A stretch of DNA of 6,796 nt. Origin: Patescibacteria group bacterium. GTDB lineage: Bacteria; Patescibacteriota; Kazan-3B-28. Positions 5,608 to 6,796 of the stretch are shown one piece after another. The notes below the pieces were generated by a model. That model had not been told where the DNA came from and made no database searches. It worked only from the letters and a program-made list of their open reading frames with translations. Both the position numbers and the translations under genes were made by a program. The number at the start of each line of letters is the position of its first letter. Positions within the stretch are counted from its first letter, which is position 1. Where the stretch lies: contig JAKLDB010000027.1 of the NCBI GenBank assembly GCA_022703745.1, positions 1-6,796 on the forward strand, given 5' to 3'.

Positions 5608-6148
5608 TGATGTGCTCCTTGATTATGTTATCTACTTTTGTTTCTAGTTCATCGAATGTAGTGTTGTTAACAATCTTGTAGTTAGCTATTTCCAACATAT
5701 GTGTAAGTTGTTGGTCAAATTCTCCACCCATCATTTCTTTGGTTTCTTCATTTTTAAAGTCTTCTAAGGTTGGAGCAAAGTCGTCGCTTCTTCCGCGAGC
5801 AGAGATGCGTTCGAACCGCATTTCAATTGGTGCATCAACAGCGATTAAGATAAAGTCTCCATGCTCTTTGAAGGGAATACATTCTTTGGGATTACGAATA
5901 CTAGTAGCAACAAAGTTTCCTTCTGCGCGTTCAAGAATTCGACGAGAGAGATAGTCTGGACCATGTTCAGTGCGGAGTTGGTTACCGAGAGTCTGCAGAG
6001 TCTCGCGAGATAAATCTAGTCCTTTTTCAATGGCAATCTGGCGGATTTCATCGGATAAAGAAAAGTGAGGCCAGCCTAGCTTTTCCCAAAGCATTTGGCC
6101 AACTAAATCTTTACCCGAGCCGTTTGTTCCAGTTACTCCAATGATCAT
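5600..6148 (-). CDS. P-loop nucleotide kinase (CoaE/dNMP kinase-like)
   Basis: A 182-residue P-loop phosphotransferase of the nucleoside/dephospho-CoA kinase type. The Walker A motif GTNGSGKD is at 7-14. SLSDEIR (30-36) and the block TLGNQLRTEHGPDYLSRRI (53-71) lie in the substrate-binding region. VATSIRNPKE (80-89) marks the second core strand, common in the archaeal-type CoaE-related kinases, and RFERISARGRSDD (111-123) is a lid with the expected arginines. Being in one operon with dCMP deaminase, overlapping it by 8 nt, it is more likely a deoxynucleoside monophosphate kinase than a CoA enzyme, but this is inference. The ATG has a GGGAGG site 4 nt upstream (6158-6153). It is the first gene after the promoter at 6166-6174. 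Confidence 0.88.
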   Translation of the reverse strand: MIIGVTGTNGSGKDLVGQMLWEKLGWPHFSLSDEIRQIAIEKGLDLSRETLQTLGNQLRTEHGPDYLSRRILERAEGNFVATSIRNPKECIPFKEHGDFILIAVDAPIEMRFERISARGRSDDFAPTLEDFKNEETKEMMGGEFDQQLTHMLEIANYKIVNNTTFDELETKVDNIIKEHINE

Positions 6149-6152
6149 AAAG

Positions 6153-6174
6153 CCTCCCGATAAGCATTATATCA
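6153..6174 (-). promoter_or_regulatory. extended -10 promoter and ribosome site for the kinase-deaminase operon
   Basis: TGATATAAT (6174-6166) is a TGN-extended, perfect -10 box. No convincing -35 exists at 16-18 bp, which extended -10 promoters tolerate. Transcription would begin near 6159, directly before GGGAGG (6158-6153), which lies 4 nt from the kinase ATG, so the leader is only about 10 nt. It lies just after the terminator of the upstream tRNA group. Confidence 0.65.
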
Positions 6175-6195
6175 AGAGTTGTATTTCAATTATTT

Positions 6196-6232
6196 AAAAC
6201 AAAAAAGCAACCATTGGTTGATCTTTTGTTTT
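6196..6232 (-). terminator. intrinsic terminator after tRNA-Gly (probably bidirectional)
   Basis: On the minus strand CAACC-AAT-GGTTG forms the core hairpin. It is extended by AAAACAAAA pairing with TTTTGTTTT through a short imperfect step, so the U-rich tail TTTTTTGTTTT follows the core. It starts 1 nt past the CCA of tRNA-Gly and ends the tRNA group. The mirrored A/T tracts mean it could also work on the plus strand, though no plus-strand gene is seen. Confidence 0.75.
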
Positions 6233-6233
6233 C

Positions 6234-6308
6234 TGGAGCGGGTGAGGAGAATCGAACTCCCCTCTCTGCCTTGGCAAGGCAGTATAATAACCGCTATACG
6301 ACACCCGC
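6234..6308 (-). tRNA. tRNA-Gly(GCC)
   Basis: A 75-nt tRNA with acceptor GCGGGTG/CACCCGC, discriminator U and encoded CCA. The anticodon stem CTGCC/GGCAG holds TTGCCAA, anticodon GCC, reading GGC and GGU. The T-loop is TTCGATT. It is the last tRNA before the terminator. I see no promoter of its own in the preceding spacer, so it is probably cut from the transcript of the upstream tRNAs. Confidence 0.97.
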
Positions 6309-6330
6309 ATGGTGTTTTTGCCCCTAAACC

Positions 6331-6371
6331 AAAATCATGAACTAAGGAGCGCAGCGACTGTTAATGATTTT
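6331..6371. repeat. inverted repeat in tRNA-Val/tRNA-Gly spacer
   Basis: AAAATCATGAAC (6331-6342) pairs with GTTAATGATTTT (6360-6371), 11 of 12 bp, with a 17-nt GC-rich loop containing GAGCGCAGCGA. It lacks a terminal U-tract beyond the stem. It is one of two neighbouring hairpins in a 137-nt spacer without a coding signal. Confidence 0.6.
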
Positions 6372-6379
6372 GCAAAGGA

Positions 6380-6441
6380 GAAATGCTGAGCTTCATTAGC
6401 CGAACAAATTTATTTGTTCGCACGTCGAGCGAAGCCATTTC
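6380..6441. repeat. long nested hairpin in tRNA-Val/tRNA-Gly spacer
   Basis: Three nested pairings share one axis: GAAATG (6380-6385) with CATTTC (6436-6441), GCTTC (6390-6394) with GAAGC (6431-6435), and CGAACAAAT (6401-6409) with ATTTGTTCG (6412-6420), the last perfect. The element starts 5 nt after the end of tRNA-Val. It could be a structured spacer RNA, a processing signal, or a small palindromic repeat element. Confidence 0.6.
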
Positions 6442-6445
6442 GATG

Positions 6446-6522
6446 TGGTGGGTGCGGAGGGACTCGAACCCCCGACACCTTGGATGTAAACCAAGTGCTC
6501 TAACCAGCTGAGCTACGCGCCC
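6446..6522 (-). tRNA. tRNA-Val(UAC)
   Basis: A 77-nt tRNA with anticodon stem CTTGG/CCAAG holding TTTACAT, anticodon TAC. D-arm and T-arm (GGGGG-TTCGAGT-CCCTC) are standard, with discriminator A and encoded CCA. The acceptor GGGCGCG/CGCACCC has one fault: C4 (6519) faces A69 (6453). A T at position 4 would make it perfect. It follows tRNA-Leu(AAG) after 2 nt. Confidence 0.95.
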
Positions 6523-6524
6523 GT

Positions 6525-6611
6525 TGGTGGGCCGGAGAGGAGTTGAACCTCCACGGGTATTACCCCACAGCGCCCTTAACGCTGCGCGTATGCCAGTTTC
6601 GCCACCGGCCC
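6525..6611 (-). tRNA. tRNA-Leu(AAG), with unusual A34
   Basis: An 87-nt class II tRNA with acceptor GGGCCGG/CCGGCCC, discriminator A and encoded CCA. The anticodon stem CAGCG/CGCTG holds TTAAGGG, anticodon AAG, reading CUU and, if A34 becomes inosine, CUC and CUA. Most bacteria use GAG here. The sequence is close to tRNA-Leu(CAG) at 4333-4419. It begins 4 nt after the stop of the solute-binding protein gene, so it is likely cut from that mRNA. Confidence 0.95.
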
Positions 6612-6615
6612 ACAA

Positions 6616-6796
6616 TTATTGTTTCTTGGATTTAATGTACCACTGCCCTAGGTTTATAAACCTATCTGTCGTCGATGACAAGTTAATCTTATCAGTTATC
6701 CCTTTTACTTTCTTATCCACTATATACGTGTATTTGGGTTGGTAAAGAAGAATGGCTGGAACGAGGTCTGCAAAAGCAGATTGGAATTTAAGGTAG
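6616..6796 (-). CDS. C-terminus of ABC transporter solute-binding protein (family 5, peptide-type)
   Basis: Only the last 59 codons are in the window. The frame from 6795 to a TAA at 6618-6616 reads, in part, DLVPAILLYQPKYTYIVDKK and ends DRFINLGQWYIKSKKQ. A late P-A-hydrophobic-Y-QP motif followed by DRF...WY close to the end is typical of the C-terminal lobe of family 5 (OppA/DppA-like) extracellular binding proteins, which bring peptides or other solutes to an ABC importer. The stop lies 4 nt before tRNA-Leu(AAG) with no terminator between. The assignment rests on this short tail, so it is likely but not certain. Confidence 0.7.
   Translation of the reverse strand, partial: YLKFQSAFADLVPAILLYQPKYTYIVDKKVKGITDKINLSSTTDRFINLGQWYIKSKKQ

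Noticed and set aside
6361..6745. Short reading frames over tRNA-Val and tRNA-Leu(AAG)
   Set aside because: They are tRNA-derived peptides such as RVAQLVRALG-like sequence, not genes.
1..6796. CRISPR arrays, insertion sequences, rRNA genes or integrase genes
   Set aside because: No regularly spaced repeats, transposase or integrase motifs, or rRNA sequence were seen.

Overview
The window looks like a compact bacterial chromosome segment, most likely from a Candidate Phyla Radiation (Patescibacteria) genome; Saccharibacteria is my best guess, but this rests on gene style and not on a search. Every gene I can support lies on the minus strand, so transcription runs from high to low coordinates. 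Intergenic gaps are tiny: 1-nt gaps, 4- and 8-nt overlaps, and tRNAs placed directly against coding stops. TGA ends two convincing genes (the LysM protein and the dCMP deaminase), so the UGA-recoding code of Gracilibacteria/Absconditabacteria is not in use. All six tRNAs carry an encoded CCA.

In transcription order: (1) 6796-6616, the C-terminal end of an ABC transporter peptide/solute-binding protein, running off the window. (2) 6611-6234, tRNA-Leu(AAG), tRNA-Val(UAC), a 137-nt spacer with two hairpins, and tRNA-Gly(GCC), closed by an intrinsic terminator at 6232-6196. (3) An extended -10 promoter at 6174-6166, then a P-loop nucleotide kinase and a dCMP deaminase that overlap by 8 nt, a likely deoxynucleotide salvage pair. 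(4) 5110-4333, tRNA-Cys(GCA) and tRNA-Leu(UAA) with no base between them, an HNH endonuclease gene, and tRNA-Leu(CAG). (5) 4316-3340, a membrane-anchored LysM protein and a YdcF-like DUF218 protein, both envelope proteins. I see no terminator between the kinase promoter and the end of the DUF218 gene, so blocks 3-5 may form one mixed mRNA/tRNA transcript. (6) 3354-999, an operon with its own promoter: lemA, htpX and a lipoprotein with two repeated beta domains, separated by single nucleotides. (7) 991-1, a promoter with a perfect TATAAT, a leader of about 120 nt, and the first 277 codons of rpoB.

The most unusual part is 4314-4923. The HNH gene and tRNA-Leu(CAG) sit between two imperfect 20-bp direct repeats. 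The HNH ribosome-binding site can pair into a hairpin built on an 18-bp perfect palindrome. The last base of the HNH stop codon is also the first base of tRNA-Leu(CAG), so RNase P maturation of the tRNA would leave the HNH message without a stop codon. Other points worth a look are tRNA-Leu with an A34 anticodon (AAG), a C4-A69 mismatch in tRNA-Val, the abutting Cys/Leu tRNAs, the structured spacer between tRNA-Val and tRNA-Gly, and the repeat lipoprotein coupled to HtpX/LemA. No stretch over 300 bases lacks a gene; the longest gap is 833-998.
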